This document shows, piece after piece, positions 44,396 through 54,827 of a stretch of 64,000 bases of DNA. The notes under the pieces were generated by a model. The model saw only the letters and a list, made by a program, of their open reading frames with translations, did no database searches and had not been told where the DNA came from. Positions within the stretch are counted from its first letter, which is position 1. Each line of letters opens with the position of its first letter. The position numbers and the translations under genes are program-made. This DNA comes from Bufo bufo (taxonomy: Eukaryota; Chordata; Amphibia; Anura; Bufonidae). Location of the stretch: assembly GCF_905171765.1 (NCBI RefSeq), contig NC_053389.1, forward strand, positions 743,257,146-743,321,145. Direction: 5' to 3'.

Positions 44396-44786
44396 CCCTA
44401 GACAACTCTGCGAGTGGAGGTAACCAGTCCTGCTCGCATTCTACGACAGGCTCCTGGCGGCCATTTTAAATCATTCCTAGAGGACGCCTTTATAGGAAAC
44501 CTGTCATGTGGGTATTTGATTATAATATAACTCATTATATACAATTATTAACTATTAAAAAGTACCTTAGATTTATTCACTTAGTGGTGTGACAAGCGGT
44601 TAGCCTCATAATATACACGCATAAAAGCCACGCGCCGCATGCTAATGAGCTGATTTGAGTCCAGCGGTTTTTCTATTCAGCACTGTAGCCACTCCCCTAT
44701 TCACTTGTTCAGACACTCAAAATCCCGCGCATGCGCGCTGTCTGACTAGTGTAATGACGGCCATGCAAACATCATAAAGTAAACCA

Positions 44787-45235
44787 AAAGATTCTACTGG
44801 GTAGAATACTACTACTGGCCAGATTACTGATCAGTCGTAGTTGGTTTGCACGCCATGCTCCTGAAGTAAATAACTGGATAAATCTGGTTAATAAGATCAA
44901 AAACTATGAACGGATTCTCTATAAGCACAGAGGCGGATTAGGAAAATGGAATAAGATATGGGAAGGTTGGAAGTTCTGATAGGCTCTTATGCTGAATTTA
45001 ACAATGTGCTATATATTTTTTTTTTTCGTTCCTCCTACTCTTCTCTCTTCCCTTCCCCCTACTCTGTTTGAGGGGGGAGGGGGAGGTAGGGCAGTGGAGG
45101 CATCGCAGGTGGGGGGTAAAAATGGGATTGGGGGAGAAAATGGAGTAAGCTAACTATACTAAATGCTAATTTTGATTTGTGTATTCTTACTCCTTTGTAT
45201 ACTAATAAAGTTGTTACATTTAAAAAAAATTATAA
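44787..45235 (+). mobile_element. 5'-truncated L1, 3' end with poly(A) signal
   Basis: The reading ILLLARLLISRSWFARHAPE then NWINLVNKIKNYERILYKHR corresponds to the end of ORF2 (compare 28730-28870). After its stop comes a G/C-skewed 3' UTR with poly-T and poly-G tracts, AATAAAG at about 45204, and a short A-tail. The 5' end is cut, as is usual for LINE insertions. Confidence 0.88.
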
Positions 45236-45317
45236 TTGGTGGGAAAATGAATAACAAGGAATGCAAAGGTACTATATTACTAATGTGAAAAAAAGGAGGA
45301 ATATACTATTGAAATCA

Positions 45318-45800
45318 GGGTACTTTCACACTTGCACGGAACTGCCTGCCGGATCCGGCAATCTGTATTCAAACGGAAACCATATGTAGATGGATCTGGA
45401 TGCGGATCTGTCTCACAAATGCATTGCAATACCGGATCCGTCTCTTCTGTATCATCTGGAAAAACGGATCCGGTATTTATTTTTTAAAATTTTTAAAGGT
45501 CTGCGCAGACCGGAAGACCGGATCTGTCAATGCGGCAATTTTAATGCACTAATACACTCCAATGGAAAAAAAATGCTGCATTCGGCATTCCGGCAAGTGT
45601 TCAGGATTTTTGGCTGAAGAGAAAAATGTGTTTTTTTTTTTCTCCGTCCAAATACCGTAGAAGGACTGAGCTGAAGACTTCCTGATGCATCCTGAACGGA
45701 TTGCTTTCCATTCAGAATGATCAGTTTTTTTTCCGGTATTGAGCCCCTAGGACGGAACTCAATACCGAAAAACTTTGACGCAAATGTGAAAATACCCTTG
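45318..45800. mobile_element. MITE, GGGTACTTTCACACTTGC family
   Basis: GGGTACTTTCACACTTGCAC and GCAAATGTGAAAATACCC are inverse ends. GCATCCTGAACGGATTGC and CCGGATCCG modules are shared with 14941 and 22791. Confidence 0.75.
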
Positions 45801-45905
45801 GTAATTATAATAAGGGCTAGGTTGTTCATGGGATGATAAACACATGACAGGTTCCCTTTAAGGCTGCACTGATTGTTTTAATTTTTTATCTCCACATTTC
45901 TCTTT

Positions 45906-46610
45906 AACCCCTTCCAAAAATCCGCCATACATGCTCAGGACCTGAGCAGGAGCCATAGCTGGCTGGTAATGTCGTTAACCGGAGACAACTCCAGTCATGG
46001 ACATTTAAACCCTCAGATGCCTTGTGAAAGCTTGCTGGCCTACTAAAGTTCAGGGCTCAGTAGGAACATGGTAGTTTTCCCATAGACTGCAGTGGTTAAC
46101 CATTGCAGTCTGTGATCTAATGATTGCATATTCAAGCCCCTTAGGGGGACTAAAAATAGACTACAAAAAAAAGTAGAACCTCCCTTTACGCTATTTTACA
46201 TAAAAAATATTTTTTGTTGACTTTGCCTCCCCAAAGAAAGTGAATAAAAAGTGAACAGAAAGGCATACATGCCCCAAGAAAAACGAGTCCTCTCGCAGAG
46301 CCCTGTAGAAATTGTTTACAAGGTGTTTTTTTTTAAAAGTATGAAAATTTGGTATTTCTGTAATCATATTGACCCTCAGAATAAAGGTAACGTTGTTTGG
46401 CCACCCATTGAACGGTCATTGCGAAACCCATAAAACAGTGGCCCAAATTTTATTTTATTCCCCCCCCCCCGAATTCCACTCCATCAATAATTTTTTCTAG
46501 CTACATCATGGGGAATATTAAATGTAAAAAAAAAAAAAGTTATGGCATTGGTATAGTGCAGAAAATGTAAAAAGTGGGGGAAAAAATGAAATTGTTTACG
46601 GGAAGGGGTG
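45906..46610. repeat. Old dispersed repeat, copy 1
   Basis: It begins AACCCCTTCC and ends GGGAAGGGGTGAAAG, a short inverted match. The stretch CAGAAAGGCATACATGCCCC through GACCCTCAGAATAAAGGTA and a poly-C tract recurs at about 48960-49210. Both are strongly decayed. Confidence 0.55.
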
Positions 46611-47423
46611 AAAGTGGCTTTGTACTTTATGAAGACGGGATGAGAAACCGGGTGCAATAATGTGTTATACATTTCATCCCAGTTCAGTCTCTGCAGTGGT
46701 TGGCCGGCGCGGGGAGGGACGGAAACTCTTCTTTTTTATTAATATTTTTTTTTTTCTTGATGTTCCCAAATCTCCTGTATCAGCCCTCCAGCCTATTGAA
46801 CCCAGAATGAACCTACTCCCAGATATAGATAAGATGGAAAATGCTGCTTCTTGTCAGTAGCCATGTTTTACTTAGCGAGGATATATTTAGTTCCCACTAG
46901 TCACACGCTATAGGAAGTACAGTCCCACTGATACGGGGGCGTATAGCAGTTTGCTGTACTGTATCGGGGAGAGATTGCAGAGTTCCAAGGCTGAATATTT
47001 TTCGTTAGCTTGTAGTTTATGTATACATTACACAGTGAGTATACTTCTATGGGGTCATTTCTACTATGCTTACCTCCCCTTGGGATGCTTATGATCCTTA
47101 GCTCCTAAATTTCTTTATCTGGGCACAGACTGTAGAGCAGTTAGAAACCTGCAGCCCTCTTCCTCTGACCTGCTTGTGGAGCTGCAGGTTCAGAGCTCAT
47201 GGGGCATTCCCTGGGCAGCTTGCTGTCTCCCCTTACGTCAGTGCTCCAGCCTGTATTCCTGTGCCTCTTCACAGTGATGTGACACTGAAATCTGTGCTTT
47301 TTGTTAAAACATGCTGCCCTGAAATTTCCTCAGGGATGTATAAGCTTTGAGTGAATAGTGCTGACCTGTACTGTCTGGATAGTATCTGTACTAATAGAAC
47401 CCTCATTATGTACATAGGCTGCA
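46611..47423. other. No gene seen; apparently unique DNA
   Basis: No supportable exon; several T-rich runs. Confidence 0.4.
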
Positions 47424-47427
47424 TTAA

Positions 47428-47953
47428 AGGGGTTATCCAAGACTATTAAATGTCCCCCATATGCCCAGGCCTCTCACACTGGATATACTTACCAGGCTTC
47501 CTACTCCCTGTGCCGCTCCTGGTCCCCGCACCTCTGCAGCTGCTTCTCCCCATGCGCAGATGAAAACATCCGATGTCGGGGGCAACAGCAGCCAATGGCA
47601 GATGGGGATGAGCCTCCCTAGCGTCACCCGCGATGCTAGGGAGGCTCTTCCCCACGCCTCCCGACATCGCCGACATCGGCTGTTTTCATCTGCACACGGG
47701 GGGGGGGGGGAAGCTGCAGTACGGGGACCAGGAGCGGCGCGGGCAGCCAGGTAAGTATATTCAGTATGGGGGGCATTTAATAGTCTTGGACAGGGATGCT
47801 CAACCTGAGGCCCTCCAGTTGTTGTAAAACTACAACTCCCACCATGCCCTTCTGTAGGCTGATAGCTGTAGGCTTTCCAGGAATGATGGGAGTTGTAGTT
47901 TTGCAACAGCTGGAGGGCCGCAGGTTGAGCATGCCTGGTCTTGGATAATCCCT
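47428..47953. mobile_element. Palindromic TTAA element with AGGGGTTATCC ends
   Basis: AGGGGTTATCCAAGACTATT mirrors the right end (AATAGTCTTGGA, hAT insertion, TAATCCCT). TTAA flanks it (47424-47427 and 47954-47957). Arms carry ACTTACCAGGCT/CCAGGTAAGT and GGTCCCCG/CGGGGACC. A 185-codon minus-strand frame runs across it and the nested element; it is not a gene. Confidence 0.85.
47791..47937. mobile_element. hAT foldback MITE nested in the TTAA element
   Basis: CAGGGATGCTCAACCTGAGG mirrors CGCAGGTTGAGCATGCCTG. An exact 8-bp duplication GTCTTGGA lies at 47783-47790 and 47938-47945, that is, within the outer element's right terminus. Confidence 0.95.
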
Positions 47954-48059
47954 TTAATGTAACAAAAAGATCAGACGTCATATAGTACATGACAACCTCT
48001 TTCTAACACAGCTAGAACCTGCCCTGTACCTAATGTAGAGGGCGCTTAATCATGGGGTG

Positions 48060-48555
48060 TGTCTTTTAGGCTGCAGCCCTCTCCCTATTACAGCTCGGGG
48101 AGCATGTTCTTTCTGCTGCAGCTCTCTATCACATCTCGGCGGGCATGTCTTTTGAGATGTCTCTCTCCCTATTACAGCTCAGGGAGCATGTTCTTTCTGC
48201 TGCACCTTTCTCCCTCCCTATGACAGCTTGGTGCATGTGTCCTTTCTGCTGCAGCTCACTCCCTATCACAGCTTAGGTCATATGTCCTTTCTGGTGAAGC
48301 TGTCTGCCCATCACAGGTCAGTGGTGTGTCCTTTCTGCTGCAGCTTTCGCTACCACAGCAAGGCGGGGGGGTGTCCTTTCTTAGAGGAGTGCACCTTCTG
48401 TTAAAGCTCTCTCCCTATTATTTCTCAGTGGGTGTTTTCTTTCTGCTGCAGCTCTCTCCCTATCACAGCTCAAGGGGGTGTGTCCTATCTGCTGCAGCTC
48501 TCTCCCTATCACAGCTCAAGGGGGTGTGTCCTATCTGCTGCAGCTCTCTGCATTG
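48060..48555. repeat. Degenerate minisatellite of about 46-bp units
   Basis: Units of GTGTCCTTTCTGCTGCAGCT plus CTCTCCCTATCACAGCTC repeat about ten times. The last copies are regular (46-bp spacing at 48481 and 48527); the first are diverged. Confidence 0.85.
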
Positions 48556-48769
48556 TAGACTTTGCGCCCCCCTTAGTGATGTTACTGAGGTGGAGGGAGG
48601 AATAAAGAAAAGAACAAACAGCAGGTGGTGCTATACTACGTGTAATACATTTTATTGGCTATATAAAATTTGTAATTACAAAAGTATTCAGATCTGGGTG
48701 CTGGAATAAAGAGTGTAGAATATATTTCATGGGACAACCCTTCATTTTTTATACTAAAAAATTTCCAGC

Positions 48770-49420
48770 AAAAAAAAAAATTCTAATGACTCCCTTTCCC
48801 TATTTTACACTGAAAAATATTGTCTGAAAATACCCAAACTGTTAAAATATGAAATTATTTTCTTGCATGCTTCATGCCATAATGGGAAAGCAATAAAAAT
48901 AACTGCGAATCTGTGTTTTTTTTTTTCACTTTGCCTCCCCCCAAAAAGTGATTAAAAAGTGATCAGAAAGGCATACATACCCCAAAATGCTATCGATTAA
49001 ATTTTGAGCCTTATAGACGAAAATATAAAAAGTTATGAATGTCCGAATATGGCAATGCAAAGAAATTGATAAAAAAAAAAAAAACTTTTGTGAAGTATGA
49101 AAACTACATCAATGTCTGTAATCGTACTGACCCTGAGAATAAAGGTAGCATGAGCGCTGTAATTGCGAAACCTATAAAACAATGGCCCAACTGTTCCCCC
49201 CCCCCCCCAATCCCACTCCATTAATATTTTTTTTCTACCTTCTCAATACATCATAGGGCATAATAAATAGTGCTATTAGAAAGTACAATTTGTCCCTCAA
49301 GAAATGAGCCCTCATATAGCAATGTGAAAATAAAAATAAAAAAGTTATGGCTTTAGGACAGTTGGAAGTAGAAAATGAAAAAATAAAAAACTTTCCAGGT
49401 AACCAAGCGAGTGATTCTAA
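48770..49420. repeat. Old dispersed repeat, copy 2
   Basis: AGTGATCAGAAAGGCATACA, GTCTGTAATCGTACTGACCC and a poly-C run followed by CCCACTCCATTAAT match 46200-46520 in order. Strongly diverged; frames are artefacts. Confidence 0.55.
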
Positions 49421-49562
49421 CATCAGCTGCCATTCTCCACCACTAGGGTTATTATTATGTCCTGGTTATTTAAAAAATAACTAGAATTTTTTATTTATTT
49501 TAATATATATATTTTTTTTAAATAACCAGGACATAATAATAACCCTAGTCGCTTGGTTACCT
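49397..49562. repeat. Foldback with 32-bp inner arms
   Basis: CTAGGGTTATTATTATGTCC with GGTTATTTAAA mirrors TTTAAATAACC with GGACATAATAATAACCCTAG. An outer pair AGGTAACCAAGCG/CGCTTGGTTACCT closes the structure around an AT-rich loop. Confidence 0.88.
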
Positions 49563-50045
49563 AAGCCCACCCTGTCTGTCCTTTTAATCTTCAGATAAAT
49601 GAATACTTTTTGTGAAGAGCTGGTATCCTATGACTTTGGACTGAATGATATAGTGTAACTGCGCCTTTTTCCATGTGTTTTGCTTGGTATAACGTTGAGG
49701 TACATGACACCAGCCGCCCCATGTAACCTCACTGCGTATCTGATTTGCTTCTCTTCTAGTTTACGGGAGAATAATTCATTCTAGAACTCGTTTGGGTTGA
49801 TTTCCCGGATTCCTTCTTTTCCCCACTGCACTCATTATACACAGGGAGACGCCGAGTCGTTTCATGAAATCCATGAGCATCTTTTATATAAGACTTGAAG
49901 ACAGAAGTTGTATAACTTGTACAACGTGACCGAGATTACATTGTGTTGATAATAGCTTGTTAACATATCCTTGGGGTAGCCGCCAAGTTCCTCCAGCTCT
50001 TCATGTTGTGTATATTGGTTACTCTCACAGCCTTGTAAGCAATCT
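49563..50045. other. No gene seen
   Basis: Apparently unique DNA with no exon support. Confidence 0.35.
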
Positions 50046-50318
50046 GTAAGCCACACCCGTATCAGACCGTGTGATGGAGGTTACCAGGTGCAAAGGAGTG
50101 TTTAATGCCAGGTAAAGGCACATTCACTACATATAAAACAAAATCACTGAAATATGGTGGCAAATATGGGGGAAGTGCTCAAACCCCAAACACTGTAGCG
50201 TGTTTTTCATTGGGGGAGCAGTACCAATGTAGTGTATGTGCCTTTACCTGGCATTCAAACACTCTTTTGCACCTGGTAACCTCCATCACATGGTCTGATA
50301 TGGCTGTGGCTTACAGTC
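50046..50318. repeat. Foldback with 80-bp arms
   Basis: CTGTAAGCCACACCCGTATC at the left mirrors GATATGGCTGTGGCTTACAG at the right, continuing through GGAGGTTACCAGGTGCAAA and AATGCCAGGTAAAGGCACAT. The loop (50135-50222) carries GGCAAATATGGGGGAAGTGC, a module also present inverted at 51905-51975. Confidence 0.88.
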
Positions 50319-50348
50319 TTGCTTTGTTCACATTGCACTAGTTGTCCT

Positions 50349-51497
50349 TAGAGATGGGAAGTTCGGATCTTTTTCATGAATCGGATCTTCGGTTCACTTC
50401 CTGAGCCGGCAGAAGCAAGTCAACTGAAGATCAATGCGCATGCTCAGCTCATCGAATCTTCGGTTCACTTGCTGAGTCGGCTCTCAAGTGAACCGAAGGT
50501 CAGGAGGGACTCGCTCCTGGCAAACACAGCTCTGCTGCAGTGGAGCAGACTGATGTAATTACACTGTATAGTTATTGCAGGGATTTAGATAATTGTCTAA
50601 GAGTTTATTAGTTAAAAGAATCCTGTCACCGAGTCCCTGCCAGGCTTCCTACTCTGCTACATTGCTGCAAGCACCCTATACACACACAGCTCTGCTACAT
50701 GCAATACTATACCCCCCATAGCACCCTATACACACACAGCTCTGCTACATGCAATACTATTCCCCCCTATAGCACCCTATACACACACAGCTCTGCTACA
50801 TGCAACACTATACCCCCCCTATAGCACCCTATACAAACACAGCTCTGCTACATGCAACACTATACTCCCCCTATAGCACCCTATACACACACAGCTCTGT
50901 ACATGCAATACTATACCTCCCTATAGCACCCTATACACACACAGCTCTGCTACATGCAATACTATACCTCCGTATACACACACAGCTCTGCTACATGCAA
51001 TACTATACCTCCCTATACACACACAGCTCTGCTACATGCAATACTATACCCCCCCATAGCACCCTATACACACACAGCTCTGCTACATGCAATACTATAC
51101 AACCACCCCCCACCCACGGACTTGTCAGGAGACAGGGAGCCGCAGAGCAGGAAGTCTGGCAGGGACTCGGTGACTCACGGTTCTTTTAACTCAATCAAAG
51201 TCTGTGACTCATTCGATTCTTTTAACTAATAGACTCAGACGATTCTCTGAATCCCTGCGACTCCCCCTGTGCTGTGAGTCAGTGCTGGACTGCTGGTTGC
51301 TTCTGATTGGTTGGAAGGCGGGGAGGGGCGGGGCTAGCTTCCACTGTCGGCTCCTATTACACTGCCTGCTGCTGCCTCTATGTTAATCTGACTGAGCTGT
51401 TTCACTCGGATCAGCTCAGTCAGAGGAACCGACTCTTCCGGTTCAGTGAACTGAATCGGTTCAAAAGAACGATTCGTTCATGATCCGGACATCACTA
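50349..51497. mobile_element. hAT-type element with TAGAGATG ends, holding a minisatellite
   Basis: TAGAGATGGGAAGTTCGGAT at the left mirrors ATCCGGACATCACTA at the right. An exact 8-bp duplication GTTGTCCT lies at 50341-50348 and 51498-51505. The subterminal regions repeat CGGTTCACTT and AACCGA words. No transposase. Confidence 0.9.
50655..51105. repeat. 50-bp minisatellite inside the hAT element, about nine copies
   Basis: GCAATACTATACCCCCCATA with CACACACAGCTCTGCTACAT repeats every 50 bp (50701 and 50751), with some shortened 32-bp copies around 50965-51030. Frames of 90-130 codons across it are artefacts. Confidence 0.93.
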
Positions 51498-51749
51498 GTT
51501 GTCCTGCTAGGCAGTTGTGTGGAAGCTTGGCTGTGAGCTGGATTACATCACCTTCAGACCTTGTTCACACCATAGTTAGCGTAGTGGTAGGACCCCTTGC
51601 CATGCTGAGTGACCGTGACGTGGTGCATGATGGGCTCCGATATTTTCCTGACAGGAATATATTGGCAAAAGTCTCAGCTTTTAATATCTGCATTTATGAC
51701 TAGCCAGTATAGTCAGTGTCATATCCGTTTGGTGCATTTTTTCTGTCAT

Positions 51750-51980
51750 TTATATGATTATATTTTCATCCGCACAATGCTTCGGTTTGTGTAGGATGCC
51801 TTTGTGGTGCATGTGGACCGCGCCGACATCCTCCATTGTATGCATTTTTTTGCTGGGGATAGTCGTTTGCTGCGGTCCACATGCGGTGGGACTGCTCCCC
51901 CAATGAAAAACACGTTACCGTGTTTGGGGTTTGAGCAGTTCCCCCATATTTGCCACGATATTTCTGTGATTTCGAACTGC
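51750..51980. repeat. Dispersed module shared with the 50.1-50.2 kb foldback
   Basis: CCCCCAATGAAAAACACGTT and AACTGCTCAAACCCC-type text (inverted) match 50140-50222. The left part contains GTGCATGTGGACCGCGCC and its inverse GCGGTCCACATGCGG. It adjoins LTR 3. Confidence 0.65.
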
Positions 51981-52726
51981 AAACTACACGAATCCTGGAA
52001 ACCGCTGAACAGGAAAAGCATACAATCGGCTTACACTCCTGGCAATCGGCATACAATCCAATTCCCCCAAGAACGGGACGACACTTCGCTTGAGGGTTAA
52101 GCAGAACTCTTTAATGGGTTATTTTTCAGCCTTTCATGCAGGTCTCCTAGCAATAGACACTCCCCCTGGGGCCCTTGTAAAAGACTGTGACAGTTTATAT
52201 TTTAGCCAATCACATGCATTTACAGTATTGAAACCCTCCCAGCAATTGTACACAAAATCCCCTTCCCTCTGTCTGTAACACAATCAACAAAATACAATGA
52301 GCATTGTCTGTGACACAATTAACTAACACACTAGCATTGTCTGAGACGCAATCAATAAAATACAATTACCAAACGTAATGGGCTAACTTAATCACTCACA
52401 GACAGAAAATACACATTTTCCCCCCAAACACAGAAGACACCCCAACACCCCACATATCCCCATAATGTATACATCCATGGATAGCTCTGATCTGGGTGAA
52501 CAACATATCCAAAAATCACCCAGATCCGAGCAGGGGTTCCCGAATTCCATGGAAGTCACATTTGGCCGGCCGCAAGCATAGCTTTCCTGCCCAAAACAGT
52601 TCCACAGATTTAACCTGTGCGGCCGGTCTGTCTTCTCTTTCAAAGTTAGTATGGGCCATAATCCTGGGGCAGGAGGCTGGCAAACAGCCCCCTCCAAAAC
52701 ACCGTGGCAAAGTGGCTTTCGCCACA
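51981..52726 (-). mobile_element. LTR 3, related retroviral-type LTR, minus strand
   Basis: On the minus strand it starts TGTGGCGAAAGCCACTTTGC at 52726, passes GGAGGGGGCTGTTTGCCAGC and CTGCCCCAGGATTATGG, and later has TTCTTGGGGGAA, ATTGTATGCCG and CAGGAGTGTAAGCCG. The same signposts occur in the same order in LTRs 1 and 2, but the sequence is clearly more diverged. The inner end and duplication could not be fixed. Confidence 0.78.
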
Positions 52727-53170
52727 GTATATTACCGGTGAGGGGTTTGGCACGTGTGTGTGTGTGTGTGTGTGAGTGAAGGGGGGGGGTTCTCGAAATT
52801 GGATAACCCCTTTTAAGAGGACCGGTCTCCTCATCTGACATGTCCTCTACTTGCCATGTATTAACAATTCGGGAGCATCTATTCTAATGACTCTATGTTG
52901 TGCCATTCCTCCATTAGTCCTACTAGAACTTATGAATCAAATACTAGCAGTTTGTAGTGAAGGTCCTCTTTAAGCCTAGGGGGAATTGTTATTTCACGCC
53001 CAACATTTGAGTTTTCCTCAAATGTAAACACTTCTGGTATTATACTGTAATGAGAGTTACTTTTTACACTGTACTTTTATAAAACATTAAAAAAAAAAAA
53101 CAACTAAAAAAATTGAAAATTCTTACAAACATAAGAAAAAATAGGCATTTTTGTGTGGATACTAGAGTGC
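52727..53170. other. No gene seen; includes a short (GT)n
   Basis: A GTGTGTGTGTGTGTGTGT run near 52753-52775 and T/A-rich runs. No exon support. Confidence 0.45.
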
Positions 53171-53174
53171 TTAA

Positions 53175-53528
53175 AAGGGTTGTCCAATCTCACTAGGATA
53201 TGCCATCAATGTCAGATAGATACAATTCCCACCTCTGGGACCCTTTCCTATCTCCAGAACGGCCCCCCTAAAGTGAAGGAGAACTCGCCATGCAAGCGTA
53301 GACACCCTTAATTCACCTATAGGAGTTCCAAAAATAGCAGCGCACCAGCACAAACTCCTATAGCAGTGAATGGAGAGCACGCTGTGCCTATGTTGTATGC
53401 GATCATTCACTTTGGGAGCTCCAGTATGGAGATAGTTGCAGGTTCCACCTCTGGGACCTGCTCCTATCTTACATTGATGGCGTATCCTAGTGAATATGCC
53501 ATCAGTGTCTGAGATGGGGCCAACCCTT
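53175..53528. mobile_element. TTAA element with AAGGGTTG ends
   Basis: AAGGGTTGTCC at the left and GGCCAACCCTT at the right, flanked by TTAA (53171-53174 and 53529-53532). Inner arms CTAGGATATGCCATCAATGT and ACATTGATGGCGTATCCTAG are inverse. Frames inside are mirror artefacts. Confidence 0.85.
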
Positions 53529-53532
53529 TTAA

Positions 53533-54682
53533 TTTTGGTGCAGTTTTTGAACCAAACAGAAATTCATAAGGAGTGGGAAGCATAAAGGAATGACTTCTCC
53601 GTCCTGCTGGATTCACTTCTGCCTTTGGCACAAAAAACAGCATCGAAAACCGCTTTTGAAAGGTGGCAATTGATGTGCTACTGTACCCAACCCATCGGTG
53701 GAGAGCAGGTGGAGTAATATGTAATCCCTGGGAGAGCGAATTCCATTGCTTAGTTTATGGTGGATTGTTTTTGTAGCTCCACAGGGATTCCTTACCCCAC
53801 TTGAGAACACACTTGCTTCTGGAAGAGAGTGTATCTGTTAGCGTTGGCAGTGCTCTAGATGTTCTGACATCGACTCTCTTCAGCCTGAGCTTAGCTCCAG
53901 GCCAATTCCTGAAGAATCTTGGCTCTAACTCCATGTGCTTGAAGAACTTGCGCTTCAAAGAAGTCTGGCTGTTTCACCAGTTCTAGAGCTAGTCAGTCAT
54001 AGTGGAGGGGCTGGTTTTGTGTTCACTGGGATAGTAATTGTTATCTTCAAGCCTCTGGAATATAAGTTGAGAGTCACGAATCTGAGACATACTTGGCCGA
54101 CATGTGTGAACACCTTCATTCTGATTTGGAAATAAAGTGGGATTATGTGTGGTGTAGAAAGTAAAGTGCGGGCAACACCCAGATCACCTCCACCTTCTAT
54201 TCTCTTTACTCTCAACATTTTTACAAAGGGGTTGCCTTGTGCAGTCTCTGGAGACATTATAACTCCAATCTTTAAGCTGTTAAGTGGTGATGATGCGGTA
54301 ATTGCAGCAGAAGTGAATCATTTCTGAGTAATCCATAACCCAAACCAATCCCAGCCTCTCTATCTATTAGGTAAAATGTGAAGGGGTCTGAACCGTCTCA
54401 GACATTCTGCTCAGTCACATGACATTTCCCTGGATTCCTGATACTTTAGATATGTGTATATTATCTCTTTTTTTTCTTTTTAGCAGTACAGTACTGTTTC
54501 AACTTCAGTGCTAAAGTAATGGTCATAATTTGTTTTATCACACATCCAGGTTTCGTTGAAGACCGTCTGTGCAAATCTTGTCAATCCGGATGCTCAGGTT
54601 GGCAGACCCATCTCTCTGATCCTTGAGGCCAAATCTACTTAACACAGGAAGACTGTATTGTCATAAAGTCCATTTAAGCCAG
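53533..54682. other. Unresolved stretch with overlapping open frames, no firm gene
   Basis: Between 53613 and 54327 both strands carry frames of 60-86 codons. The minus frames read for example KHMELEPRFFRNWPGAK and ETAQGNPFVKMLRVKR; the + frame reads IFTKGLPCAVSGDIITPIFK. A 33-codon + frame follows at about 54553 (VNPDAQVGRPISLILEAK). I recognise none of them. It could be an old pseudogene or unknown repeat. It lies just upstream of the best candidate exon. Confidence 0.3.
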
Positions 54683-54827
54683 GCATAGCCAAGGCACGTC
54701 AGAAGTGGACACTGCTCCAGCGATGGGCATTGGTCAGAATCCCTCATCTAAGGCAATGGAATCCACAAACTCAACCGATGGGAAGTACGAGGAGGAACCA
54801 AAGCACACAACCTTTTTCACTCTTCCG
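54683..54827 (+). CDS. Candidate exon of an unidentified host gene
   Basis: Between an AG acceptor (54681-54682) and a GTAAGG donor (54828) lies 145 bp open in the frame [20 protein letters not shown], then [20 protein letters not shown] and HTTFFTLP. The composition is hydrophilic and protein-like. The exon begins with one leftover base and ends in phase 0. The ATG at 54723 has a G at -3 and +4, so it could instead be a first coding exon. The acceptor's pyrimidine tract is weak and the family is not recognised. Confidence 0.45.

Larger units (their letters stand above)
44492..45857. mobile_element. TTAA-type element containing an L1 fragment and a MITE
   Basis: Left AGGAAACCTGTCATGTG, right CACATGACAGGTTCCCT followed by TTAA (45856-45859). 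The left flank reads TTAT instead of TTAA, presumably mutated. The L1 3' end (44787-45235) and a MITE (45318-45800) are nested inside. Confidence 0.65.

Noticed and set aside
47433..47990. 185-aa minus-strand frame
   Set aside because: It crosses a TTAA element and a nested hAT MITE, both with exact duplications; it is not a gene.
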